Assembly (NCBI RefSeq): GCF_000332455.1
Contig: NZ_AOGY02000042.1
Coordinates: 186,001 to 250,000, forward strand
Reading direction: 5' to 3'
Origin: Leptospira vanthielii serovar Holland str. Waz Holland = ATCC 700522
GTDB lineage: Bacteria; Spirochaetota; Leptospiria; Leptospirales; Leptospiraceae
Length of the DNA stretch: 64,000 nt
Part shown: piece by piece, positions 1-8,779 of the stretch
Layout: the number at the start of each line of letters is the position of its first letter
Position numbering within the stretch: the stretch's first letter is position 1
Notes under the pieces: model-generated
Database searches by the model: none
The model's input: the letters and a program-made list of their open reading frames with translations, nothing else
What the model was told of the DNA's origin: nothing
Program-made: the position numbers and the translations under genes

Positions 1-870
1 TACAAAACTATCTTTGGAAAAGGAATCAATATTTGGTGTGATACTTTTACCACCAATTTTGAATCCAATTTTATCATAACGAAGAGAGTCCGCTGATAAA
101 ATAAAAATGGGAGGTTTTCCTTTTTCTTTCGAATGAGTGAGAGCCTCAATTTGATTCCAAACACTAGGTACTAAATAAATAAATACGAGTAGGAAAAGTA
201 TCAGTCCATAGGACTTGATATGAATCCTCTGGTATTGTTTCCCTTGCCAAAAAAGAATCACAAAATAAAGAATTCCCACCAGGTAATATCCAGAGGAATG
301 AACAAGACCAAGGACTAGCACATGGACGAGCGCAAAAAAACTTTCTTTGGATTTGTGAAGATAAATTTGCCAAAAGAGGAGAAACAAAAATCCCAAAAGC
401 AGAGAGCCCAAAACCAAACTAAAGTAACCGGGACTTGTATGGTCGGTTAAAAAATATAAAAAGGAGGCAAATGAAGGATAACGAAAGAAAAAGAACTCAC
501 CATAAATTTGTGGAAAACTAACCATCGATTGGCAAAGGGCCAAACATTCTATGACGAGAACTGAAAGTGATAAAACATACCCAGATACTTCTTTTCGGTT
601 TAGGAAATGGTAAACCAAGTAAACGAGAGAGAAGAGAGCGAGGTGCAAAAAAAGCGAAACCGAAAAAACTTTGAAGGTGGTAGAGAGATAAACCCCAAAA
701 AAAGCACCTAAGTATTGTTTGAGGAAGTCACCTACATCGACTCCCATAATGGTAAAACTTGTATTAAAGATTAAAAAAAATAAATAAAAAAAAACCGTAA
801 ACCAAAGGGAGATTTTAAGGATTCGGATTGGGAAAAGAGGGGCTTGGTTCGGACCCATTAGAGTCATCAT
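1..870 (-). CDS. Membrane-anchored sulfatase-family protein, 3' end cut by window edge
   Basis: The reading frame is open from ATG at 870 to base 1, giving 290 residues with no stop, so the C-terminal part lies outside the window. The first ~245 residues hold many hydrophobic segments (about six or more membrane spans). They are followed by PPIFILSADSLRYDKIG and a TPNIDSF motif, which are typical of the start of an alkaline-phosphatase-superfamily sulfatase or phosphoglycerol/phosphoethanolamine transferase domain, where the Asp binds metal. The catalytic Thr/Ser/Cys region is not visible. A GGGGG stretch lies about 7 bases before ATG ATG. The gene follows the alpha-2-macroglobulin gene by 29 bases and is probably co-transcribed with it. 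The likely role is hydrolysis or transfer of sulfate or phospho-groups on envelope molecules; the substrate is unknown. Confidence 0.8.
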   Translation of the reverse strand, partial: MMTLMGPNQAPLFPIRILKISLWFTVFFYLFFLIFNTSFTIMGVDVGDFLKQYLGAFFGVYLSTTFKVFSVSLFLHLALFSLVYLVYHFLNRKEVSGYVLSLSVLVIECLALCQSMVSFPQIYGEFFFFRYPSFASFLYFLTDHTSPGYFSLVLGSLLLGFLFLLFWQIYLHKSKESFFALVHVLVLGLVHSSGYYLVGILYFVILFWQGKQYQRIHIKSYGLILFLLVFIYLVPSVWNQIEALTHSKEKGKPPIFILSADSLRYDKIGFKIGGKSITPNIDSFSKDSFV

Positions 871-899
871 TCCAGAACCCCCGATTCCGTAAACTTTTC

Positions 900-3800
900 C
901 TAGTCCCCGTTTTCCGAAATCCTCACAGTTTCGTTCGGCCATTCCGCATGCGTTTCGGGAGAATACATGGCCTCAACCCTTGTGGCAGGCATTTGGAAAT
1001 TCCCTGAATGGTTCAACCGAAAGCTATGTTCCAAGGTATGAGTTCCCTTTGGCAAATATTCAAAATACGCTCTGTACTGGGAGAGGGTCTTTTCTTCAAA
1101 ACTTAAGTAGTAGGAAGTATCACCCGCCTTCCCCTCCTGCGTGATGATAGACTCCCGGCCAAAACCTCGCCCCAGAGGGAGGGATCCCGGCGGAATCGGA
1201 TCTTCTACCACCACCCAAGTTTTATCTGAGTCCGCTTGGATCTCGATGGTCACTCGAACCGTATCACCTTTCGAAAGGATTCCTGGTTTTGCCACTTGGA
1301 TCGGCTCAAAAGTTCGTTTCAACCGGTATCCGCTAGAGATCGGAGCCTTTAAAGGAAGGATCGAATTCACAGACCATTCCACCCAAGGTTTTCCTTTTCC
1401 TTCATAACTCACAGAAACAGATTCCGGCGTAGTTCCAATGGTCTGTGTTACCATTTGTTTTCCGTTAGGTTCTAAACTTAACGTTTCTTTTGCCGATTGG
1501 ATTTTTAATTTTCCACCAGTGACTTTTTCTGATTCCAGAAGTTTACTCACTCGGTCAAAAACCAAAATAGAATACGCGTTGCCGAGGGTGGTATCATAAC
1601 TTCCCCGTTTTTGCATTTTGATAAACCCTTTGATGAGCCGAGGCATATCTTTTTTATAACTTGGTTCTGCAAATGCCCAAAGTAAAAGTTTCGCCATGGT
1701 ATAATCACGGCTTCCCAAAATCCACCAAGGGTTGGTGAAACTAGAATCAGCAACCACAAGTTCAGAACCTTGGATATTGAGTCTTGAGCGCAGAGTGCTT
1801 GTCAGGCGAGATTTCACAGAACTATCTCCCCCATTCACTCTTCCCCAAATTTCAGCCAGGTCAACGAGAGAAGCTGTCGGTAAAAATTCAATTCCGTCGA
1901 AAATAGGACGCACCTGTTCCCACTCATACGTTTGGTATCTAGTAAGGGCTTCCCAAACAATGATCCTTCGAACTACAGAGTCTGCCCCAAATTTATAACG
2001 CTCCCCACTCACACGACCTTCTAAATACCCTTGTAGTCCTGCCATCATTCGTGCCAAAGAATCCTCGGGAATTTTTTGATTTGTGAGACTTGCCGATGTC
2101 AAGACATAAGCGGTTAGAATTTCACTTCCATGTTCCATTCGAGCGAAGTATTTCACAAGCCCATCATAATCCAAAAAGGAATTTAAGTCGCTGAACACAT
2201 CGTTCCATTGTGCTTCCGATTTGAGTCCGATGGCTTTCGAAACACGTTGTTCCATACAATAGTAAGGATAGTTTTGAAAGTAGGTTTGGATTCCGCTAAG
2301 GCTTGTAAGAATCGTAGGAGAGGCTTTCCAAACCATCTTACCAGAGTTTGGTTTAGATCCCTCTGGCACTTGCACCGATTCTTTGATGGGAGATTCATAT
2401 AAAAAGAGTCCCGCTTGGTAGACCCTTTCTGAATCCACTGGCAAAACCTTCTGTTCCACAGAGATTTGATCAAGAACAGTGCCATTCGGTGCAGACACTT
2501 CTAAATGGAACTTCCGTTTGGTGGTGTTTTCTGGAACCGTTAAATCCCAAAAAACAACCTTGGTTTCCCCTGAACCCAAAATAGCTGATTTTGTTTCTAA
2601 CTCTTCTTTTACATCCGCTCCATTCTTTAAATCCGTCACAGAAAGGCGCAAACGAAGTTGTTCCTTTATTTCGCCGGCATTCCTTAGAGTCACTTCATGA
2701 CGAAGAGTATCACCTAACCGGACCACTGGTGGAATTCCAGAAAAGGATTGGATTTTTTGTGTGGTTTGGATCTTGGCAAACCCAGTTCCAAATTCTTTAG
2801 CTCCCGAAGTGGCAACGGCTACAATTCGAAAACTCGTTAGGGAATCATTCAAAGGGAAACTAAACTTTAGTTTTCCATCTTTTCCCACGATGGCTTTTCC
2901 TTTCCAATAGAGTAAGGTATCAAAAAGAGAACGAGTGGATTGTTTTCCGCCCCCGCCCCCTTCTGGTTTTGCCTTTAGGCCAAAATGTCTTTTCCCAATG
3001 ATTTGTGACTGAGCTGTAGAGGTTCCCACCAAATGAGGCCTTGTTCCCATCATCACATCAAGTAGGTTCCAGGTAGGGTTCGGTGAAAGTTCGAGGAGTG
3101 CTTCGTCCACAACAGCGAGTGTGACCTCCGTGGATTCTAAAGGAAGTTTTCCATCAGAGGTTTTGATCTCCAGTTCTACGTTGGCAGTTTCTCTTACTTG
3201 GTAGAGTTTTTTCTCAGGGTTCACTGCTACGGACAGAGTGTACGGTTTGGAACCCACTTTTAACATGGTTAGGCCAAATCGGTAACCTGGTTTTGCTAAG
3301 TCTACAAGCCCCGTGGGTTTTGGTTCTCCCACCCGACCGCGCACAAGAAATACCGATACATATACGTTAGGTGCATATTCCTTTTTGATAGGAATGGAGA
3401 TCACAGGATCTTTTCCTGAGACCGGTGTCACAAAATAATCCAAAACACCTTCCCGTTCTAAACTGACAAGGGCCGTTGCTTCCCGAAAAGGTGAGCGAAT
3501 TTGTACTTTGATGGTTTCTCCGACATCGACAGAACGTTTTTCGGGTAGGATGTCCATTCGGTTGTGATCACTCACATCAAACCAAGCTTCTTGTTTGGAA
3601 CTCACCCAAACACTGTATCCAGAACTTGTAAGATTTCCTTCTGAATCTTTGGTTTCTGCAAGAAATACAATATCACCCACGCTAGGCGATTTTCCTTCAC
3701 AAATGAGTATCCCTTTGGAGTCTGTTTTTCCTTCACAGAATTCTCCAAGTTTTGTGACTTCTTCATAATGTTCGTAGGCATAAAATCCTCCCACAAGACG

Positions 3801-6500
3801 TTTGCGGTTGGAATAAAATTCTCTTTTGTAGGCTGTGACTTTTATTTTCTGGGAACTAAGTGCTTTGTCCTTTGAATCCAGAGCCACTAACTGAAGTTTG
3901 ACGTTATCTTCTGTAAACAACCAACCATCCGGTAAAATTCCCAAATGCACTTCGGCAGGGGAAACGGGAAAACTTCTAGATACGGTTTGGATTTCTCCGG
4001 AAGGATCGGAATATTCCATTTCCACTTGAAAACTTCCATAACCTGAAACGGGTTTTAATCCACTAAACGTATATTGTAAAAAACCCTTATCATCAGTTTT
4101 TAAAGCTGTAGAAAGAATTGCCGGTTTGGATTCCTCTGCCTCTTCTTCCTCATACCCACTGGCCTTCCACTTTCCTTCTTTTATTGTTTCCGGGGAGAAG
4201 GAAAAAGCAGAGTATTCTTCTTTCGGCGAGTAATGGCTTGCCACCACTTGGGAACGAATTTTGACGGGAAAACTTCCGGCACCTCCCCCGGATAGGTATT
4301 CGAGCCCAAATAAAACTTTAGATTCTTTCGGAGAGACTAACTCTTGTTTACTGCCTGCAAGTTGGATATTTCCTTTCACTACGGGAAGACGGAATTCTTC
4401 CACTCGAAACTGTGCGACCGTTTCCCCATAACTCGAGTCATCATTTGAATAAGGATAATATACGATATACACCCCATGTTTAGCGGTTTTGGGAATTTTG
4501 AATTCAGATTCAGAGTGTCCCGGAAAAGACCAAACCAAAGGCAATGGGTAGGCTTCGCCCGAACCTTCGTGTTTGATGATGACTTGCGATGGATAGTCTT
4601 TGGGTTCTGCGGGCATAAGGCCTTTATTTCCGAAACCACGCCGAACATGTTTTAGGTGGACTGTTTCCCCTTTTTTAAATAAGGTTCTGTCAAGAACGAT
4701 GGATTTAATTTCTTTAGAAGAACCGAGAGTTGTACTTGGCAATTGGTAACGCCAACTTTCGATCCCTTTGTCCCAGGTGCTTGAGGTAAAACTGATATCA
4801 TCATTTTTTTGAACAAAGATGGTAAGTCCAGAACCTAACTCATGATAACCGCAGTAGGGAACCTCTTGGAAACTTAAATTTCCAAAGAGCATACTCCCGT
4901 CTTTACCCGTGATCCCTGCTCCCCGTAAATTTCCCTTACAGTCCAAAATTTTAATTTGGACTCCTGCTTCGGGTAGCCCTTGGTCAAGGTTTGTCACCCA
5001 AACAAGACTTGTATCTTTGCCCCATTTGAAATGAGCGGAGAGGTTTGTGACAAGGGCAGCACTCGAGACATACATCTTTCCTTTTTTTTCAAGAAGACTA
5101 TTCCCGAGGATATCACTCGCAAGTTCTACCACATAAAACCCAGGTGTTTCGAGGGGGATTCCCACCACTTCCATTGGTTTTTTCCCATTGGGTTTGGGAA
5201 GAGAGAAAGAGGTGATACTCGTGTTCGCTGGTGGATTTTGAAATACAGATTGTTCGCGTTCCCTTGAGGAAAGGATTTGGAACCATTTTTGGATCTCTAA
5301 AATATCCATAGTCTTTTGGCTTTTACCACCTACCCCGAGAGAAATCGATTTCATAGGAAGATTGGCTTCTAAATTACGAACTGAGACTGGTAACGCAGGT
5401 TTAACTTTCGATTCTAAAATTCCAAATTTAGCTCCGAACTTAGCAAGGGGTGGGAACTCATCCGTTTTAAATTTTAAAGGGAAGGACGCTTGGTTCGACA
5501 AACTTCTGTTTGTATCATCTTCTAACTCTGGAATCCGAATTTCAAATTCGCTGTTTTCGGGAAAGGGTCCAGGAAAACTCACCCATTCATAAAATTCGTT
5601 TCCCCTTTCCGCCATTGGAGACTGTGGGTATTCCTTTCCGTCTTTGGAAACTAAATTGATTTTTTGTAATAAGGAACGAGAGACCGCCGAACTAAACGAA
5701 AGCGAAACAGGGAGGATAGGAATACAATCTGCTTTTGCATTTACACGCTCACAAGTAAACCGGACAGAAAATACAGGTCGCACCGTAAAAGACAAAACTT
5801 CATCCTCTCGGATCTCCCCACCCCAAATGGATTTTGTTCCCTTACCGAGTACCAATTGGATTTGTCTTTCCGGTAAAAAAGTTTGTTTGGATTTGATAAG
5901 AACTGTTTCGTCCCTATCCGTATCTCCCGTAGACTTTAAGATCGCTTTTCTTTCAGAACCTGTCACAAGGACAATCGGGATCCGGTTTCCTAGTTCTTCC
6001 GAGCGAAAGTAAGTATACTTTTGAAAAGATGCGAGATCCGGTTTTGCATCTAAGTGTAAAACAAAAATTTGATCTTCTGCGATGGAAGATCCCTGGTAAG
6101 GAGAGGAATATTGGACAGAAGGCCCTCCCGTATGAAAGGAAAAGTTCCTTTCCCCTTGGACCTGCTCCCCACTCAAAGTTTTGGTTCCCTCTTTTAGTTG
6201 GAACGAACATTCCACACCGCCCGGAAGTTCTTTTTCAAATTCATAAACCCAGGTGGTTGAGTCAAGAAACCGGCTTGTTCCGGGGAGGGGGCACTTGATT
6301 TGAAAGATATCGATTTTTGGCCGGATGTCCCCGAGAGAAACCATGGGTTTTGTGAACCGTACGGTCACTTGTTTGGGCTGTTTGACAAATCCATTGGGGG
6401 TGAAAAATTCTATTGTTGCAGGAAGGGATTGAGAATCATCCGAACGAACCAAAAACAAGGAAAGGAAGAGAAAAAGAAAAAGCTGGCGCTTTGCAAACAT
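900..6500 (-). CDS. Bacterial alpha-2-macroglobulin (thioester-containing protease trap)
   Basis: This 1866-residue exported protein has a hydrophobic N-terminal signal (MFAKRQLFLFLFLSLFLVRS). No lipobox Cys is evident, so it is probably periplasmic or anchored by its signal. The long array of beta-rich macroglobulin-type segments, the Gly-rich stretch before TRSLFDTLLYWKG, and the CMEQ thioester motif at residues 1415-1418 place it in the bacterial alpha-2-macroglobulin family. Known members trap or inactivate attacking proteases in the periplasm. The thioester Cys and Gln are both kept, so covalent trapping is plausible, unlike in YfaS-type relatives that have lost them. Such genes often sit beside penicillin-binding protein 1C; here the downstream neighbour is a sulfatase-family membrane protein instead. 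Confidence 0.92.
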   Translation of the reverse strand: MFAKRQLFLFLFLSLFLVRSDDSQSLPATIEFFTPNGFVKQPKQVTVRFTKPMVSLGDIRPKIDIFQIKCPLPGTSRFLDSTTWVYEFEKELPGGVECSFQLKEGTKTLSGEQVQGERNFSFHTGGPSVQYSSPYQGSSIAEDQIFVLHLDAKPDLASFQKYTYFRSEELGNRIPIVLVTGSERKAILKSTGDTDRDETVLIKSKQTFLPERQIQLVLGKGTKSIWGGEIREDEVLSFTVRPVFSVRFTCERVNAKADCIPILPVSLSFSSAVSRSLLQKINLVSKDGKEYPQSPMAERGNEFYEWVSFPGPFPENSEFEIRIPELEDDTNRSLSNQASFPLKFKTDEFPPLAKFGAKFGILESKVKPALPVSVRNLEANLPMKSISLGVGGKSQKTMDILEIQKWFQILSSREREQSVFQNPPANTSITSFSLPKPNGKKPMEVVGIPLETPGFYVVELASDILGNSLLEKKGKMYVSSAALVTNLSAHFKWGKDTSLVWVTNLDQGLPEAGVQIKILDCKGNLRGAGITGKDGSMLFGNLSFQEVPYCGYHELGSGLTIFVQKNDDISFTSSTWDKGIESWRYQLPSTTLGSSKEIKSIVLDRTLFKKGETVHLKHVRRGFGNKGLMPAEPKDYPSQVIIKHEGSGEAYPLPLVWSFPGHSESEFKIPKTAKHGVYIVYYPYSNDDSSYGETVAQFRVEEFRLPVVKGNIQLAGSKQELVSPKESKVLFGLEYLSGGGAGSFPVKIRSQVVASHYSPKEEYSAFSFSPETIKEGKWKASGYEEEEAEESKPAILSTALKTDDKGFLQYTFSGLKPVSGYGSFQVEMEYSDPSGEIQTVSRSFPVSPAEVHLGILPDGWLFTEDNVKLQLVALDSKDKALSSQKIKVTAYKREFYSNRKRLVGGFYAYEHYEEVTKLGEFCEGKTDSKGILICEGKSPSVGDIVFLAETKDSEGNLTSSGYSVWVSSKQEAWFDVSDHNRMDILPEKRSVDVGETIKVQIRSPFREATALVSLEREGVLDYFVTPVSGKDPVISIPIKKEYAPNVYVSVFLVRGRVGEPKPTGLVDLAKPGYRFGLTMLKVGSKPYTLSVAVNPEKKLYQVRETANVELEIKTSDGKLPLESTEVTLAVVDEALLELSPNPTWNLLDVMMGTRPHLVGTSTAQSQIIGKRHFGLKAKPEGGGGGKQSTRSLFDTLLYWKGKAIVGKDGKLKFSFPLNDSLTSFRIVAVATSGAKEFGTGFAKIQTTQKIQSFSGIPPVVRLGDTLRHEVTLRNAGEIKEQLRLRLSVTDLKNGADVKEELETKSAILGSGETKVVFWDLTVPENTTKRKFHLEVSAPNGTVLDQISVEQKVLPVDSERVYQAGLFLYESPIKESVQVPEGSKPNSGKMVWKASPTILTSLSGIQTYFQNYPYYCMEQRVSKAIGLKSEAQWNDVFSDLNSFLDYDGLVKYFARMEHGSEILTAYVLTSASLTNQKIPEDSLARMMAGLQGYLEGRVSGERYKFGADSVVRRIIVWEALTRYQTYEWEQVRPIFDGIEFLPTASLVDLAEIWGRVNGGDSSVKSRLTSTLRSRLNIQGSELVVADSSFTNPWWILGSRDYTMAKLLLWAFAEPSYKKDMPRLIKGFIKMQKRGSYDTTLGNAYSILVFDRVSKLLESEKVTGGKLKIQSAKETLSLEPNGKQMVTQTIGTTPESVSVSYEGKGKPWVEWSVNSILPLKAPISSGYRLKRTFEPIQVAKPGILSKGDTVRVTIEIQADSDKTWVVVEDPIPPGSLPLGRGFGRESIITQEGKAGDTSYYLSFEEKTLSQYRAYFEYLPKGTHTLEHSFRLNHSGNFQMPATRVEAMYSPETHAEWPNETVRISENGD

Positions 6501-6620
6501 GACAGAATTTAAAAACAGGGAAGTGTCTTGGAAAGAAAAAAAAGAAAATCAGGGATATTGACCCCTCCCTGCGGGTATCATAAGGAGAAACATCTATGAA
6601 CAGAATTTAGACCCTAAAGA

Positions 6621-6640
6621 GGGGGGAAAGGTTCCCCTTT
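6621..6640 (-). terminator. Possible terminator hairpin after the porin
   Basis: GGGGAA and TTCCCC pair around a 3-base loop (6623-6637). On the minus strand this follows the porin stop. The T-run on that side is weak (CCTCTTT), while the plus-strand side has TTTTATT. It is a hairpin of uncertain direction in the 177-base gap before the macroglobulin gene. Confidence 0.3.
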
Positions 6641-6677
6641 TATTCAAAGTAAACAAAAGTTTTCCACTCCCCGGATA

Positions 6678-7940
6678 TTAAAATTTCATTGAAAATGCTA
6701 CAAGAAAAAAATCTTCCTTTTTGGAGGTTTGATTGTCTCTATAAGCAAACACAGAATCGGCTGATCGTCGATATACATATTCAAAGCGAAGTAAACCAGG
6801 ATCATAGGTCAGGATATCAAATGTTGTCGTATATCCATTACTCATAAAACCGTTACGTGTTCCGGTATTTACCATTACTTGTAAAGGGTCATAAAAACGT
6901 TCTATGCGAAAACTCAATCTGTATTCTGGAGTGATTTTGAAACTGGCCCAAATCGTTCCATGATACCACTGCCGATAAACATGTGATGCTGTTTCTCGAT
7001 AATCGCCATGATTTGGATCATAAGCACTTAACCAAGGTTCATACACAAAATTTTGTTTTGCTTTTTGTGCCCCCACATCAAACTGACCTACCAAGCTGAA
7101 TCTATCAGACAAAACCCATTCCAAAATTGTATTTTGATACAAACGCATTTGTTTTCTTTCGTTGTTTGGAGCTTCGTTTCCTACGAACTGATTGAGTGTT
7201 AAAATGAGATTTTGACTAAACAGATATTTAATCTGGCTCCCAAAAGACTTATCCTTATTGTTATCAGTGATATTTTGCCATCCATTCAATACTTGCAATT
7301 GTCCACTTAATTTCTCACTGAATTTGTGACTCAATCGAACCCCCGAGGAATAGTAAGGTACATAATCCAAAGCAAAAGCTCTTGTATAATTTACATTGTT
7401 TTGGGAAATCCAAGATTCATATCCAATGTTTCCAAAAAATATTCCCGCATCAATCCATGTATCCTTACCGATTTTAAATCCGGTATATGCTTCTTGTATG
7501 TTTTTTACCGAGTTCTGATTGGAGTATTTTTCCGTTGTTACCTCAGCCGCATAATTAGCGTTTACCGAAGTTCCCCATTGGAACGCCAACCTGCCGCGAT
7601 AATTTTTTTCTTCTACCTTTGCTTCTACATAAGCTAAATTTACATTGAACTCTCCATTACGTACGGCCTGGGTAGTAAAATTCCTTTCTGTATCTTTAGG
7701 AAGATTCCTATTGTGCATATAATAAGAATCAATAAACCCACCGAACTGAATGGAATTTGGCAAAACTATGGTTTTAGGAATAGGTTCTGCACTTCGGACA
7801 TTTTCTTTCGATGGTGTTTCTTCTGCCGCTATCGGCCAAAACGTTACAGAAAAAACCAAAACAACAATATTGAGAGAAAATTTTGAAAGATCTCTGCATA
7901 TAACTTTCACAAAAGGCAATACACTCATTTGATTCAACAT
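6678..7940 (-). CDS. Outer-membrane beta-barrel porin (BBP2/OmpL-like), predicted KdpE target
   Basis: This 420-residue protein has a long N-terminal signal (hydrophobic core ~24-36, cleavage near AEE). The rest is alternating hydrophobic and aromatic beta-barrel sequence ending in aromatic residues (FFLVAFSMKF), as outer-membrane barrels do. FGGFIDSYYMHNRN and the following pattern resemble the putative beta-barrel porin-2 family (PF07642). It lies downstream of kdpE on the same strand after a 143-base gap. That gap holds a TATAAT and a 20-bp box nearly identical to one before kdpA. From this I infer a porin induced with Kdp during potassium limitation. No strong ribosome site is seen; ATG 7928 is an alternative start. 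The substrate is not known. Confidence 0.75.
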   Translation of the reverse strand: MLNQMSVLPFVKVICRDLSKFSLNIVVLVFSVTFWPIAAEETPSKENVRSAEPIPKTIVLPNSIQFGGFIDSYYMHNRNLPKDTERNFTTQAVRNGEFNVNLAYVEAKVEEKNYRGRLAFQWGTSVNANYAAEVTTEKYSNQNSVKNIQEAYTGFKIGKDTWIDAGIFFGNIGYESWISQNNVNYTRAFALDYVPYYSSGVRLSHKFSEKLSGQLQVLNGWQNITDNNKDKSFGSQIKYLFSQNLILTLNQFVGNEAPNNERKQMRLYQNTILEWVLSDRFSLVGQFDVGAQKAKQNFVYEPWLSAYDPNHGDYRETASHVYRQWYHGTIWASFKITPEYRLSFRIERFYDPLQVMVNTGTRNGFMSNGYTTTFDILTYDPGLLRFEYVYRRSADSVFAYRDNQTSKKEDFFLVAFSMKF

Positions 7941-7988
7941 GATTGTATCAAATTAACATAATTCGAGACTACTTACAATGTTTGGGAG

Positions 7989-8027
7989 ATTATAGTTTTC
8001 TGTTTTACCTTAAGAATTGATTAAGAA
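7989..8027 (-). promoter_or_regulatory. Porin promoter with putative KdpE box
   Basis: On the plus strand 8008-8027 reads CCTTAAGAATTGATTAAGAA, which is two CTTAA(T/G) half-sites 11 bp apart on the gene strand. It matches the kdpA box (15691-15710) at 18 of 20 positions. A perfect TATAAT (gene strand, 7994 to 7989) starts 14 bases downstream. The -35 hexamer at 17-bp spacing would be a poor ATTCTT lying inside the box, as in OmpR-family activated promoters. The box ends 67 bases before the porin ATG, against 65 bases at kdpA. Confidence 0.65.
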
Positions 8028-8083
8028 GATATTCACCATTTCTTGATTCAGGAAGAATATTCTATAGTTAGATTTTTCTTATT

Positions 8084-8773
8084 TTAGTTACCAACGAAGC
8101 GGTAACCGATACCTGGCTCAGTTACAAGGAAGTGTGGATTACTTGGTAAATCTTCAATTTTTTTTCGGAGTTGTGTGATATGGACTCGCAAAGAATTCAT
8201 TTCATTGAGTGCTTGGTCTCCCCAGATTTTTTTAATCAATACATCATGAGTAATCACTTTACCGGAATTTTTAATGAGAAAGGTAAGGATTTGGAATTCC
8301 GTTGGGGTCAGCCGAATCTGGATATTATTTTTAATGACCTGGTAGTTTACAAAATCGACACTTAAGTTTTCTCCTTCCCAATTCGATGGTGTCTCTTCTA
8401 CGGGTAGGCGACGTAAAGCAGTGCGAATCCTGGCTAATAGTTCCCCCATACTAAAGGGTTTGGTAATATAATCATCAGCACCTGAATCGAGTAAGGCAAT
8501 TTTATCTTCTTCTGAACTCATCACAGATAAAACAATAAATGGAATTTCAGAAAAGGTTCGGACTTCTTTAATCACATCCAACCCACTCCCATCAGGAAGT
8601 TGCAAATCAAGTAAAACTAATTTGGGTGAGTTTAAGGCAACGGACTCAATGGCTTCTTTTTTAGAAATTGCTTCTATGGTTTGATAACCTTTCGCTTCCA
8701 GAGCAATGCGCAGCATTTTCCGAATGGCACTATCATCATCTACTAGAAGTATCAATTCCTTAAACATAATCAT
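8084..8773 (-). CDS. kdpE: KdpE response regulator
   Basis: This 229-residue OmpR/PhoB-type regulator has a receiver domain at ~5-120 with the acidic pocket D12-D14, phospho-acceptor D56 in LLDLQLPDG, and the conserved Lys in DDYITKPFS. A C-terminal winged-helix DNA-binding domain follows at ~130-226 (LTPTEFQILTFLIKNSGKVI and the GIGYRFV end). It lies 6 bases after kdpD, so the pair is one transcript with kdpABC. KdpE activates kdp genes when phosphorylated by KdpD. Here it is also the best candidate for binding the boxes before kdpA and before the adjacent porin. An alternative start two codons in (MFKEL) is equally possible. Confidence 0.95.
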   Translation of the reverse strand: MIMFKELILLVDDDSAIRKMLRIALEAKGYQTIEAISKKEAIESVALNSPKLVLLDLQLPDGSGLDVIKEVRTFSEIPFIVLSVMSSEEDKIALLDSGADDYITKPFSMGELLARIRTALRRLPVEETPSNWEGENLSVDFVNYQVIKNNIQIRLTPTEFQILTFLIKNSGKVITHDVLIKKIWGDQALNEMNSLRVHITQLRKKIEDLPSNPHFLVTEPGIGYRFVGN

Positions 8774-8779
8774 TCTATA

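Noticed and set aside
6580..6612. Tiny ORF MNRI with a strong AAGGAG on the plus strand
   Set aside because: Four codons, with no plus-strand gene downstream that it could control; probably chance.
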